A stretch of 22,492 nt of DNA from UBA1738 sp003453455 (lineage in GTDB: Bacteria; Bacillota; Clostridia; UBA1381), in contig CAMOOX010000017.1 of assembly GCA_946621875.1 (NCBI GenBank), positions 1-22,492 of the forward strand, read 5' to 3'. Shown here piece by piece: positions 8,241 to 15,489 of this stretch (the first letter of the stretch is position 1; the number at the start of each line of letters is the position of its first letter). Below the pieces are notes generated by a model. The model was not told the origin of the DNA, searched no databases, and saw only the letters and a program-made list of their open reading frames with translations. A program made the position numbers and the translations under genes.

Positions 8241-9410
8241 TCACACCTGTTTTTCACAAATTTTAACAATTGTTTCTGCCGCCTTTTTCAGCAGCTCAAA
8301 ATCAATATTAAGTGGCGGCAAAAGCCGCACTTTATCCTTTGCAGAAAGCAAAAGTATGCCGGCATCAATAGCCTCAGAAATTATATCTTTTGCATTGCGT
8401 TTGGTTTTAAGACCTATCATAAGCCCCATACCGCTTATATCTTCAATTCCCTTTGATTTTGAGAAAAAGTCAAAAAGAAAATCGCCTTTTTCCTTGACCT
8501 CTTTCAAAAAATCGTCATTTAGCCGTTCTAAAACACTTAAAGCAGCGGCGCAGCATACAGGATTTGCACCAAAGGTTGAGCCGTGCTGACCGAAAGAAAA
8601 AATATTTTCCACCTTTTCGCCCAAAAGAGTTGCACCAAGCGGAAGACCGCCTGCTAAGCCCTTTGCGGTTGACACAATATCGGGAGTAATTCCGTAATTC
8701 ATATATGCGTAAAGCTTACCGGTTCTGCCGTTTCCTGTCTGAACCTCATCTATGATGAGTAAAATGTCATTTTCATCGGTAATTTTTCGTACAGCTTTAA
8801 GGTATTCCGGCGATAAGGGTATAACTCCGCCCTCGCCTTGAATACATTCTATCATAACAGCCGCAGTTTTGTGAGTTTTTATTGCAGACAAAAGTGCGTC
8901 GGTATCCTCCGCAGGAACGCTTGTAAAGCCAGGCGTAAGAGGGTTAAAAAGTGTATGAAAGCTTTCCTGACCTGTTGCAGAAAGAGTAGATAGAGTTCTT
9001 CCGTGAAAGCTGTTATTTAGAGTAATAATAGTAAAATATTCACCGCCTTTTTTATCCTGTGCCCACTTTCTTGCGGCTTTTATAGCGCACTCATTTGCCT
9101 CTGCGCCTGAATTTGAAAAAAACACCTTTTTCATACCTGTCCTCTTGCAAAGGAGTTTTGCAAGCATTATAGAAGGCTCGGTATAATAAAGGTTTGAGGT
9201 GTGTTGAAGTTTCGATAATTGCTCTTTTACAGCATCTATCCAACCATCATCACAATAGCCGAGAGAATTTACGCCTATTCCGCTGCCTAAATCTATGTAT
9301 TCTTTGCCATTTTTGTCATAAAGGACAGCGCCTTTTCCGCAGGCCGCTTCGATAGGGAAGCGGTTATAGGTGTTTGCAATATATTTTTTGTCGAGCTCAG
9401 TTAAGTTCAC
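8241..9410 (-). CDS. argD: Acetylornithine aminotransferase (class III, PLP-dependent)
   Basis: This 389-residue class III aminotransferase converts N-acetylglutamate semialdehyde and glutamate to N2-acetylornithine. The PLP sites are clear: SNSGAEANE (about 99-107), NNSFHGRTLSTLSATG, Asp221 in IIDEVQTG and the Schiff-base Lys250 in STAKGLAGGLPLGA. The gene starts with GTG in a GTGA overlap with the argB stop, preceded by AGGGGTG seven nt upstream, which implies translational coupling. Homologues can also act in lysine (succinyl-DAP) synthesis; here the operon context indicates arginine. Confidence 0.96.
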   Translation of the reverse strand: MNLTELDKKYIANTYNRFPIEAACGKGAVLYDKNGKEYIDLGSGIGVNSLGYCDDGWIDAVKEQLSKLQHTSNLYYTEPSIMLAKLLCKRTGMKKVFFSNSGAEANECAIKAARKWAQDKKGGEYFTIITLNNSFHGRTLSTLSATGQESFHTLFNPLTPGFTSVPAEDTDALLSAIKTHKTAAVMIECIQGEGGVIPLSPEYLKAVRKITDENDILLIIDEVQTGNGRTGKLYAYMNYGITPDIVSTAKGLAGGLPLGATLLGEKVENIFSFGQHGSTFGANPVCCAAALSVLERLNDDFLKEVKEKGDFLFDFFSKSKGIEDISGMGLMIGLKTKRNAKDIISEAIDAGILLLSAKDKVRLLPPLNIDFELLKKAAETIVKICEKQV

Positions 9411-10276
9411 TTTTTGTCACCCCTTATCCAGGTACCTGCACCTTCGTTTGTCAAAAGCTCCATAAGTATTGAATGAGGCACTCTGCCGTCCATAATAACA
9501 ACATTTTTCACGCCAAGCTCTATTGCTTTTATACAGCAGTCAACCTTAGGTATCATACCGCCTGATATTATGCCCTCGTCATAAAGTGCCTTTGCTTCTG
9601 TTACAGTTACTTCGGGGATTAGGGAGGAAGAGTCCTCTTTATCTCGGAGTATTCCTGCAATATCTGTCATCATTATAAGCCTTTCGGCACCCAGAGCGCC
9701 TGCTATAAATGCTGCGGCAGTATCTCCGTTAATGTTGTAAGCATTTCCTTTTTTGTCACAGCCTATGGTTGAAATTACGGGTATATATCCCTTTTCTAAT
9801 AGGTCGATAACGGGTTTTATGTGAATTTTTGTTATTTCTCCTACAAATCCGAGCCGTTCATCTTTGACACTCGCCTCAATAAGGCGTCCGTCCATACCGG
9901 AAAGACCGATAGCCTTTCCGCCCTTCATTTCAAGCAGATTTACAAGGGTCTTGTTTACCTTTCCTGCTAAAACCATTTGCACAATATCGACAGTTTCCTT
10001 ATCGGTAACACGCAGACCGTCAACAAATTCGGGCTTTTTGTTCAGTTTTTCCATAAGCTCGCTGATTTCAGGACCGCCGCCATGGACAAGTACAACCTTT
10101 ACGCCAATAAGCCATAAAAGTACTATGTCTTCCATAACTTGCTGTTTTAACTGTTCATTAACCATAGCATTTCCGCCGTATTTTATAACGACAATTTTGC
10201 CGTTGTATCTTTTGATGTAGGGAAGCGCCTGTGTTAAAACCTCAGCGCGTTCAAAGTTTGAAAACTCGGTAAACAT
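9407..10276 (-). CDS. argB: Acetylglutamate kinase (arginine-sensitive type)
   Basis: The 289-residue amino-acid kinase phosphorylates N-acetylglutamate. Visible motifs are the phosphate-binding Lys32 in VIKYGGNAM, the glycine loop VHGGGPEIS (about 64-72), the LSGMDG region and INGDTAAAFIAGAL. The chain has an extra N-terminal segment before the kinase fold (FERAEVLTQALPYIKRYNG). In characterised enzymes such an N-terminal helix builds the arginine-inhibited hexamer, so feedback control by arginine is likely (inference from family knowledge). The ATG at 10276 has AAGGAGG five nt upstream, so the longer in-frame TTG at 10297 was rejected. It lies 17 nt after argJ and overlaps argD by four nt. 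Confidence 0.96.
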   Translation of the reverse strand: MFTEFSNFERAEVLTQALPYIKRYNGKIVVIKYGGNAMVNEQLKQQVMEDIVLLWLIGVKVVLVHGGGPEISELMEKLNKKPEFVDGLRVTDKETVDIVQMVLAGKVNKTLVNLLEMKGGKAIGLSGMDGRLIEASVKDERLGFVGEITKIHIKPVIDLLEKGYIPVISTIGCDKKGNAYNINGDTAAAFIAGALGAERLIMMTDIAGILRDKEDSSSLIPEVTVTEAKALYDEGIISGGMIPKVDCCIKAIELGVKNVVIMDGRVPHSILMELLTNEGAGTWIRGDKK

Positions 10277-10281
10277 CTTTT

Positions 10282-10288
10282 CCTCCTT
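10282..10288 (-). promoter_or_regulatory. Strong ribosome-binding site fixing the argB start
   Basis: AAGGAGG lies five nt before the ATG at 10276. It decides the start against an upstream in-frame TTG that overlaps the argJ stop codon. Confidence 0.85.
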
Positions 10289-10293
10289 GTAAA

Positions 10294-11508
10294 TCAAGTC
10301 CTGTAATCGCCGTTAATCCGTACATAATCGTATGTGAGGTCGCAGCCCCATGCGGTAGAATTGGCAGAGCCGTCATTTAAGCCTACTAAAATTTCTATTT
10401 CGTCTTCGCTTAAAATTTTCTTTGCTATATCCTCTGAAAAATCAATGCCGCAGCCGTTTTGGCAGACATCAATTTTTCCGCTCTTACTTTTAAATGCAAC
10501 ATCTATTTTATCAATATTTACATCTGCGCCACTGTAACCTATGGCACAAAGTACACGCCCCCAGTTTGCGTCAGCACCAAACATTGCCGCTTTTAATAGA
10601 TTTGAGCATACCACACTTTTTGCAACTGTTTTTGCATCATCTTCGGTTTTTGCGCCGCTTACAATACATTCAAGCATTTTTGTCACGCCTTCGCCGTCTG
10701 CTGCTATCATACGGCAAAGAGCTACGGTGACGGTATTTAAAGCCTTCATAAAAGTCTTAAAATCCTCACCGTCTTCGGTTATTTCAGGATTTTCCGAAAG
10801 TCCGTTTGCAAGTATAACTGCCATATCGTTGGTGGAGGTGTCGCCGTCTATACTAAGCATATTAAAAGTGCTTTTTACATCACTTGACAATGCTTTTTGC
10901 AGCATTTCAGAAGAAATTAAAACATCACTTGTAATAAAAACCAGCATAGTCGCCATATTCGGGTGAATCATACCGCTGCCCTTTGCAATTCCGCCTATGT
11001 GACAAGTCTTTCCTCCGATTAAGAATTCCAAAGCAATTTCTTTTTCCTTTGTGTCGGTGGTCATAATAGCACTGCATGCATCTATACTACCGCTATCTGA
11101 AAGGCTTGAAACAAGCTCTGGTATGGCATTTTGTATAGGCTCTATTGGGAGAGGCTGACCTATAACGCCTGTTGAAGCAACTACTATGTCATCTTCCTTT
11201 ATATTGCTGTTTAAAGCGAGGCAGGAGCACATCTTTTCAGCAATTTCTATGCCGTCCTTGTTACAGGTGTTTGCGTTACCGCTATTACAGATAATTGCCT
11301 GTGCGATGCCGTTTTCGAGATGCTTTTTAGTTACTAAAAGAGGTGCGCCTTTTACAAGATTTTGTGTATAAACAGCTGCTGCCTTACAAGGTGCTGAGCT
11401 TAAAATAAGCGCTAAATCCTTTTTTGTTTTGTTTTTGCGTATTCCTGCGTGCAGGCCTGACGCTGAAAATCCCTTAGCGGCACAAACACCGCCGTCAATA
11501 AACTTCAT
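10294..11508 (-). CDS. argJ: Glutamate N-acetyltransferase / ornithine acetyltransferase (ArgJ)
   Basis: ArgJ moves the acetyl group from N-acetylornithine to glutamate, recycling it and freeing ornithine; many Firmicutes versions also make N-acetylglutamate from acetyl-CoA. The 404-residue precursor belongs to the self-cleaving Ntn-type family: the processing site is Ala186-Thr187 within AKGSGMIHPNMATML, where Thr187 becomes the nucleophile of the beta chain. ASTGVIGQPLP (about 111-121) and SIDGDTSTND are further family signatures. Since no argA or argE is present in the window, this bifunctional-type enzyme completes the cyclic pathway. The start has AAAGGAGAT upstream, inside the last codons of argC, two nt away. 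Whether it uses acetyl-CoA cannot be told from sequence alone. Confidence 0.96.
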   Translation of the reverse strand: MKFIDGGVCAAKGFSASGLHAGIRKNKTKKDLALILSSAPCKAAAVYTQNLVKGAPLLVTKKHLENGIAQAIICNSGNANTCNKDGIEIAEKMCSCLALNSNIKEDDIVVASTGVIGQPLPIEPIQNAIPELVSSLSDSGSIDACSAIMTTDTKEKEIALEFLIGGKTCHIGGIAKGSGMIHPNMATMLVFITSDVLISSEMLQKALSSDVKSTFNMLSIDGDTSTNDMAVILANGLSENPEITEDGEDFKTFMKALNTVTVALCRMIAADGEGVTKMLECIVSGAKTEDDAKTVAKSVVCSNLLKAAMFGADANWGRVLCAIGYSGADVNIDKIDVAFKSKSGKIDVCQNGCGIDFSEDIAKKILSEDEIEILVGLNDGSANSTAWGCDLTYDYVRINGDYRT

Positions 11509-11510
11509 TT

Positions 11511-12440
11511 TTATCTCCTTTTAACATTAAGTCCTGTTGTTTCGTCTGCATCCATAACAAGGTTCATATTTTGAATAGCTGCACCGGATGCGCCTTTTCC
11601 CAAATTGTCAAATCTTGCAGTAAGAATAGCACGCTCATCATTCCCGAAGACGGAAATTTCCATATCGTCCCGTCCTGAAAGCGCTGCCGCTGACAAAAAT
11701 CCGCACTCGTCGGCATATTCCTCAAAATATACCGTGCCGCTATTATAGTAATCTTTATATATTGTGCAAATATCGATTTTGCTTGTTCCTAATTCCTTGG
11801 GGGAAACAGGCACGCAAACCTCCATGCCTGAATAAAAGGGCGCAACTATTGGTGAAAATATGGGAGGATTTAAAAGTCCGCACATTTTTGCCATTTCGGG
11901 AAGATGCTTGTGATTTTGTGAAATCCCGTACTGCCGTGGAGCACTTAGCAAATTATCTTCTGCATCCTCATATTCTGCAATCATTTTTTTGCCTCCGCCT
12001 GAATATCCCGTTATGGAAAAACAGGATAAAAGAGTGTTGTCTTTAATTATACCGCTGTCTGTAAGAGGTCTTATTAAAGCAATAAATCCGCTTGCGTGAC
12101 AGCCTGGATTTGCGATGCGTTTTGATGAAATTATCTTTTCTCTTTGACCTGCAAGTTCAGGGAAACCGTATGTCCAGCTGTCATTAGTTCTGTGCGCTGT
12201 TGATGCGTCGATTATCACTGTACTTTCGTTTTGGCAAAGAAGTGCCGCATCAAGTGCTGCACTATCGGGAAGACATAAAAATACAAAATCGGCACTATTT
12301 ATTGCGTCTTGCCTTGCCAGAATATCTTTTCTCAGATCTTCAGGAATAGTTATAAGCTCGATATCGTCTCTTTTTTCAAGTCTTTCTTTTATGCGGAGTC
12401 CTGTTGTACCGGCACTTCCGTCTAAAAATACCTTTTTCAT
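11511..12440 (-). CDS. argC: N-acetyl-gamma-glutamyl-phosphate reductase (short, type 2 form)
   Basis: The 309-residue NADPH-dependent reductase converts N-acetylglutamyl phosphate to the semialdehyde. The dinucleotide loop is FLDGSAGTTGLRI (5-17) and the catalytic Cys114 sits in IANPGCHASGF. Its length and the DGSAGTTG loop match the shorter 'type 2' ArgC class rather than the roughly 345-residue type. The ATG at 12440 forms an ATGA overlap with the argH stop; an in-frame ATG 18 nt upstream lies within argH and would add only MGKGKT ahead of the typical MKKVFLDG start. The gene is coupled to argH upstream and argJ downstream. Confidence 0.95.
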   Translation of the reverse strand: MKKVFLDGSAGTTGLRIKERLEKRDDIELITIPEDLRKDILARQDAINSADFVFLCLPDSAALDAALLCQNESTVIIDASTAHRTNDSWTYGFPELAGQREKIISSKRIANPGCHASGFIALIRPLTDSGIIKDNTLLSCFSITGYSGGGKKMIAEYEDAEDNLLSAPRQYGISQNHKHLPEMAKMCGLLNPPIFSPIVAPFYSGMEVCVPVSPKELGTSKIDICTIYKDYYNSGTVYFEEYADECGFLSAAALSGRDDMEISVFGNDERAILTARFDNLGKGASGAAIQNMNLVMDADETTGLNVKRR

Positions 12441-13807
12441 AGTTTTTCCTTTACCCATTTAAGTTGATTTTCTACTGAGTTTATTCCTGTTCCACCCTCA
12501 CTGATGCGCCGTTTAACACAATTTTCAAGGTTAATGGCATCATACACTCCGTCATCGAAGAAATCTCCGTACTTTTTATATGTTTCAAGTGGCAGATTTT
12601 CCAATACAAAATCGTTTTTGATACAATATGCTACAATTTCGCCCGAAATTTTGTATGCTGTGCGGAAAGGAAGACCTTTACCGACAATATAATCCGCCAA
12701 ATCAGTTGCATTTATAAAGCCTGTTTTTGCCGCATTTGCCATATTTTCGGTGTTCGCCTCCATTTCAGAAACCATACCGCAAAATACATCAAGGCAGGCT
12801 TTTACAGTGTCCAATGCGTCAAATACGCTTTCCTTGTCCTCCTGCATATCCTTGTTATATGCAAGCGGCAGACCTTTTAAGGTAGTCAAAAGAGCCATTA
12901 AATCGCCGTAAACTCTTCCTGTTTTGCCACGCACAAGCTCTGCCATATCGGGATTTTTCTTCTGCGGCATAATGGAAGAGCCTGTTGTAAAGGAGTCGGA
13001 AAGTTCGATAAATTTAAATTCCCAGCTTGACCAGAGTATAATTTCCTCGGAAAAGCGTGAAAGATGCATCATAATAATCGCCAAATTGCTCAAAAACTCA
13101 ACTGCAAAATCCCTGTCCGATACACCGTCTATGGAATTTTGGCAAATATCCGAAAAACCAAGTTTTTCTGCCTCAAAGCGGCGGTCAGTCGGGTAGGTGG
13201 TTCCGGCTAAGGCACAGCTTCCGATAGGGGAGATATTTATTCTGTTTCTTCCGTCAGAAAGCCGTTGCAAATCGCGCAAAAACATCATTGAGTATGCTAA
13301 AAGATGATGGGCAAAGGTTATCGGCTGAGCGCGTTGAAGATGCGTATAGCCGGGCATTACGGCAGTTTTGTAGTTTTCTGCCTTATCGGTTATTATTCCT
13401 ATAAGATTTTTCAGCTTTTCGGCGATAATATCTGTTTCACTACGGAGATAAAGCCTGAAATCCAGAGCAACCTGGTCGTTGCGGCTGCGCGCAGTATGCA
13501 GTTTTTTGCCTACATCGCCTATTCTTTCGGTTAAAACCTCCTCGATGAACATATGTATATCTTCGCTGTCATCTGAAAAGGAAAGCTTTCCGCTTTTAAT
13601 ATCCTCCAAAATGCCGCCGAGCGCGTCAATTATTTGTTCTGCTTCATCTTGTTTTATAATGCCTGTTGCACCAAGCATTGCTGCATGAGCCATACTTCCC
13701 TCTATGTCCTCTTTAAACATACGCGAGTCAAAAGAGATAGATGAATTGAAATCGTCAGCTATTTTGCTGGTTTTACCGTCGGTGCGCCCTGCCCACATCT
13801 TTGCCAT
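12437..13807 (-). CDS. argH: Argininosuccinate lyase
   Basis: The enzyme splits argininosuccinate into arginine and fumarate, the final pathway step. The 456-residue chain has the fumarase/aspartase-superfamily signature GSSIMPQKKNPD (276-287) with its flexible catalytic Ser, plus HTARSRNDQ (104-112) and the His156 region GYTHLQRAQP. Length is typical. The ATG follows the argG stop by 15 nt and has TGAGGTGA upstream. The 3' end overlaps argC by four nt. Confidence 0.97.
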   Translation of the reverse strand: MAKMWAGRTDGKTSKIADDFNSSISFDSRMFKEDIEGSMAHAAMLGATGIIKQDEAEQIIDALGGILEDIKSGKLSFSDDSEDIHMFIEEVLTERIGDVGKKLHTARSRNDQVALDFRLYLRSETDIIAEKLKNLIGIITDKAENYKTAVMPGYTHLQRAQPITFAHHLLAYSMMFLRDLQRLSDGRNRINISPIGSCALAGTTYPTDRRFEAEKLGFSDICQNSIDGVSDRDFAVEFLSNLAIIMMHLSRFSEEIILWSSWEFKFIELSDSFTTGSSIMPQKKNPDMAELVRGKTGRVYGDLMALLTTLKGLPLAYNKDMQEDKESVFDALDTVKACLDVFCGMVSEMEANTENMANAAKTGFINATDLADYIVGKGLPFRTAYKISGEIVAYCIKNDFVLENLPLETYKKYGDFFDDGVYDAINLENCVKRRISEGGTGINSVENQLKWVKEKL

Positions 13808-13822
13808 AAAATCACCTCAAAA

Positions 13823-15043
13823 TTACTTGTTTTTCTTGTCAACCATAGCCTGAACTGCGATGGGAAGTCCGTATAGATTGATAAATCCTGCGGAATCTTT
13901 TTGGTCATAATCGCTTTCACCAAAAGTTGCTATATCTTCGCTATAAAGTGAATAATCGCTCCAAACGCCGGCTTTTATAATATTTCCTTTATAGAGCTTT
14001 AATTTAACTTTTCCCGTAACCTTTTCCTGAGTTTTATCAACAAATGCAGAAAGTGCTTCGCGAAGAGGTGTAAACCATTGACCGTTATATACAAGTTCTG
14101 CAAAAGTTATGGAAAGCTTTTGCTTTTCGTGCATTGTAAGCTTGTCAAGGCATATGCTCTCCAAAGCCTCGTGAGCCCTGTAAAGAATTGTTCCGCCGGG
14201 GGTTTCATACACACCGCGGCATTTCATACCAACAAGGCGGTTTTCTACGATATCTATGATGCCGATGCCGTTTTTGCCGCCAAGCTCATTGAGTGCAAGA
14301 ATTATGTTCTTTGCAGTCATTTTTTTGCCGTCGAGTGCTGTTGGAATTCCCTTTTCAAAATCTATGGTAACATAAGTTGGACTGTCGGGTGCGTCAATAG
14401 GTGATACGCCCATTTCCAAAAATCCCGGCTTTTCATACATAGGTTCATTTCCCGTATCTTCAAGGTCAAGACCTTCATGAGATAAGTGCCACAAATTTTT
14501 ATCCTTTGAGTAATTTGTCTCGCGGTTGATTTTAAGAGGTATGTTGTGCGCCTCTGCATAGTCGATTTCCTCATCACGGGATTTTATATCCCACTCACGC
14601 CAAGGGGCGATAATTGGCATATCCGGTGCAAAATGGCGTATGGCAAGCTCAAAACGAACCTGGTCATTGCCTTTGCCGGTACAGCCGTGGCATATTGCGT
14701 CAGCACCCTCTTTTATAGCAATTTCCACAAGTCCTTTTGCAATGCAGGGGCGTGCATGCGATGTGCCTAAAAGGTAATCCTCATAAATGGCGCCTGCCTT
14801 CATTGTCGGAATAATAAAATCATCAACATATTCCTCTGTCAAATCGAGAACATACAGCTTAGAAGCGCCTGTCTTTATTGCCTTTTCCTCTAATCCTTCA
14901 AGCTCGTCTGCCTGACCAACATTTCCTGAAACCGCAATTACCTCGCAGTTGTTGTAATTTTCTTTTAACCAGGGGATTATTATTGAGGTGTCAAGACCCC
15001 CGGAATATGCTAAAACTACCTTTTTAATATCTTCTTTTTTCAT
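13823..15043 (-). CDS. argG: Argininosuccinate synthase
   Basis: This first gene of the operon encodes a 406-residue ATP-dependent ligase that joins citrulline and aspartate. The PP-loop is SGGLDTS (14-20); CHGCTGKGNDQVRFE, WREWDIKSR and the C-terminal oligomerisation helix are also family-typical. A GAAAGGAA ribosome-binding site lies ahead of the ATG. A consensus promoter with an ARG box lies just upstream (15067-15114), so argininosuccinate synthesis and every downstream arg/car gene should be repressed when arginine is plentiful (inference from the operator). Confidence 0.97.
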   Translation of the reverse strand: MKKEDIKKVVLAYSGGLDTSIIIPWLKENYNNCEVIAVSGNVGQADELEGLEEKAIKTGASKLYVLDLTEEYVDDFIIPTMKAGAIYEDYLLGTSHARPCIAKGLVEIAIKEGADAICHGCTGKGNDQVRFELAIRHFAPDMPIIAPWREWDIKSRDEEIDYAEAHNIPLKINRETNYSKDKNLWHLSHEGLDLEDTGNEPMYEKPGFLEMGVSPIDAPDSPTYVTIDFEKGIPTALDGKKMTAKNIILALNELGGKNGIGIIDIVENRLVGMKCRGVYETPGGTILYRAHEALESICLDKLTMHEKQKLSITFAELVYNGQWFTPLREALSAFVDKTQEKVTGKVKLKLYKGNIIKAGVWSDYSLYSEDIATFGESDYDQKDSAGFINLYGLPIAVQAMVDKKNK

Positions 15044-15066
15044 AAATATACATTCCTTTCACTTTT

Positions 15067-15084
15067 TTTGAATAATTATGCATA
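15067..15084 (-). promoter_or_regulatory. ARG box (ArgR/AhrC operator) over the transcription start
   Basis: TATGCATAATTATTCAAA matches every fixed position of the ARG-box consensus TNTGNATWWWWATNCANA. It begins two nt after the -10 element and covers the predicted start site, where a bound ArgR/AhrC hexamer would block RNA polymerase. The argR gene itself is not in the window. Confidence 0.85.
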
Positions 15085-15085
15085 A

Positions 15086-15114
15086 ATTATACCAGAAAAT
15101 AACCTAAAAGTCAA
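15086..15114 (-). promoter_or_regulatory. Promoter of the arginine operon (argG to carB-dapF)
   Basis: The minus strand carries TTGACT (15114-15109), a 17-nt spacer, and a perfect TATAAT (15091-15086). Transcription should start near 15079, giving a leader of about 35 nt before argG. No other convincing promoter was found within the closely packed genes down to 2144, so this one probably drives all nine. Confidence 0.85.
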
Positions 15115-15140
15115 GGGTTATGTGAAAAAATATGCAATAA

Positions 15141-15158
15141 TTCTCATTTTTATGCAAA
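15141..15158 (-). promoter_or_regulatory. Possible second, imperfect ARG box upstream of the -35
   Basis: On the minus strand TTTGCATAAAAATGAGAA matches the first half of the ARG-box consensus fully and misses two positions (the CA) in the second half. It lies about 74 nt centre-to-centre from the perfect box. Paired operators are common for AhrC/ArgR, which loop or bind cooperatively, but this AT-rich stretch could match by chance. Confidence 0.4.
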
Positions 15159-15231
15159 GTATCATCTATAAAGAGAAAAGCCACCGCTTTTTTGGTAAAA
15201 TTATATACAAGTAGCAATTAAATAGCCGGTA

Positions 15232-15260
15232 TTGACAAATACGAAAAAAAAGTGTAGAAT
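15232..15260 (+). promoter_or_regulatory. Promoter of glmS-glmM
   Basis: TTGACA (15232-15237), a 17-nt spacer and TAGAAT (15255-15260) form a strong sigma-A promoter. It directs transcription through the ribozyme leader into glmS, with a start near 15267, about 220 nt before the glmS ATG. It is divergent from the argG promoter, about 120 nt away. Confidence 0.85.
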
Positions 15261-15310
15261 ATTTGCGTATCGGTGTGTCGCAAAATTTAAATGTCGAACC
15301 ATACATAATA

Positions 15311-15455
15311 GAAGAAAGAAGCGCCAGAGCCTTACGCGACATAGGCTGACGAGGACAGGGAGTATCGAAATTTCGGCGGATGCCCTGCGGCAGATATGTC
15401 GTGAGTATAAGCACAAATATCGGAGTAATCCGAAAACAAAGGCTTATACAATAAA
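15311..15455 (+). ncRNA. glmS ribozyme-riboswitch (GlcN6P-activated self-cleaving leader)
   Basis: The leader has the conserved glmS ribozyme core: AGCGCC at the cleavage site (cut expected between A15320 and G15321), P1 arms AGCCT/AGGCT (15328-15332/15343-15347), the catalytic TGACGAGGA stretch, P2 arms CAGGG/CCCTG (15356-15360/15383-15387) enclosing TATCGAAATTTCGGCGGATG, P3 arms GATAT/ATATC (15393-15397/15417-15421), and a CGGA-GTAA-TCCG hairpin with a GNRA loop (15421-15432). In this class glucosamine-6-phosphate acts as coenzyme for cleavage, after which the glmS mRNA is degraded. Position directly upstream of glmS confirms the assignment. The outer limits are approximate. Confidence 0.95.
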
Positions 15456-15474
15456 TTTTCTTATAAAATTTATT
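15450..15474 (+). repeat. AT-rich 10-bp inverted repeat just before the glmS ribosome-binding site
   Basis: AATAAATTTT (15450-15459) and AAAATTTATT (15465-15474) are perfectly complementary around a 5-nt loop and end three nt before the AAGGAG (15477-15482) of glmS. It could shape access to the ribosome-binding site or form part of the ribozyme's 3' boundary. Because it is all A/T, it is weak and may be incidental. Confidence 0.5.
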
Positions 15475-15489
15475 TTAAGGAGTATATTT

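Noticed and set aside
7250..8269. Longer argF start at 8269 (MLKFVKNRCEN...)
   Set aside because: It lies inside argD and lacks a ribosome-binding site; the ATG at 8236 has one and gives the usual N-terminus.
2280..14770. Many open frames on the strand opposite the arginine operon
   Set aside because: They are antisense shadows of well-recognised genes, without ribosome-binding sites or protein-family features.
15130..15147. Third ARG-box-like site (TATGCAATAATTCTCATT, + strand)
   Set aside because: It misses four of the fixed consensus positions and overlaps the better candidate at 15141-15158.
15232..15489. N-terminal extension of GlmS by 86 residues in the same frame
   Set aside because: The stretch is the promoter and glmS ribozyme; GlmS needs Cys directly after the initiator Met, and AAGGAG precedes the ATG at 15490.
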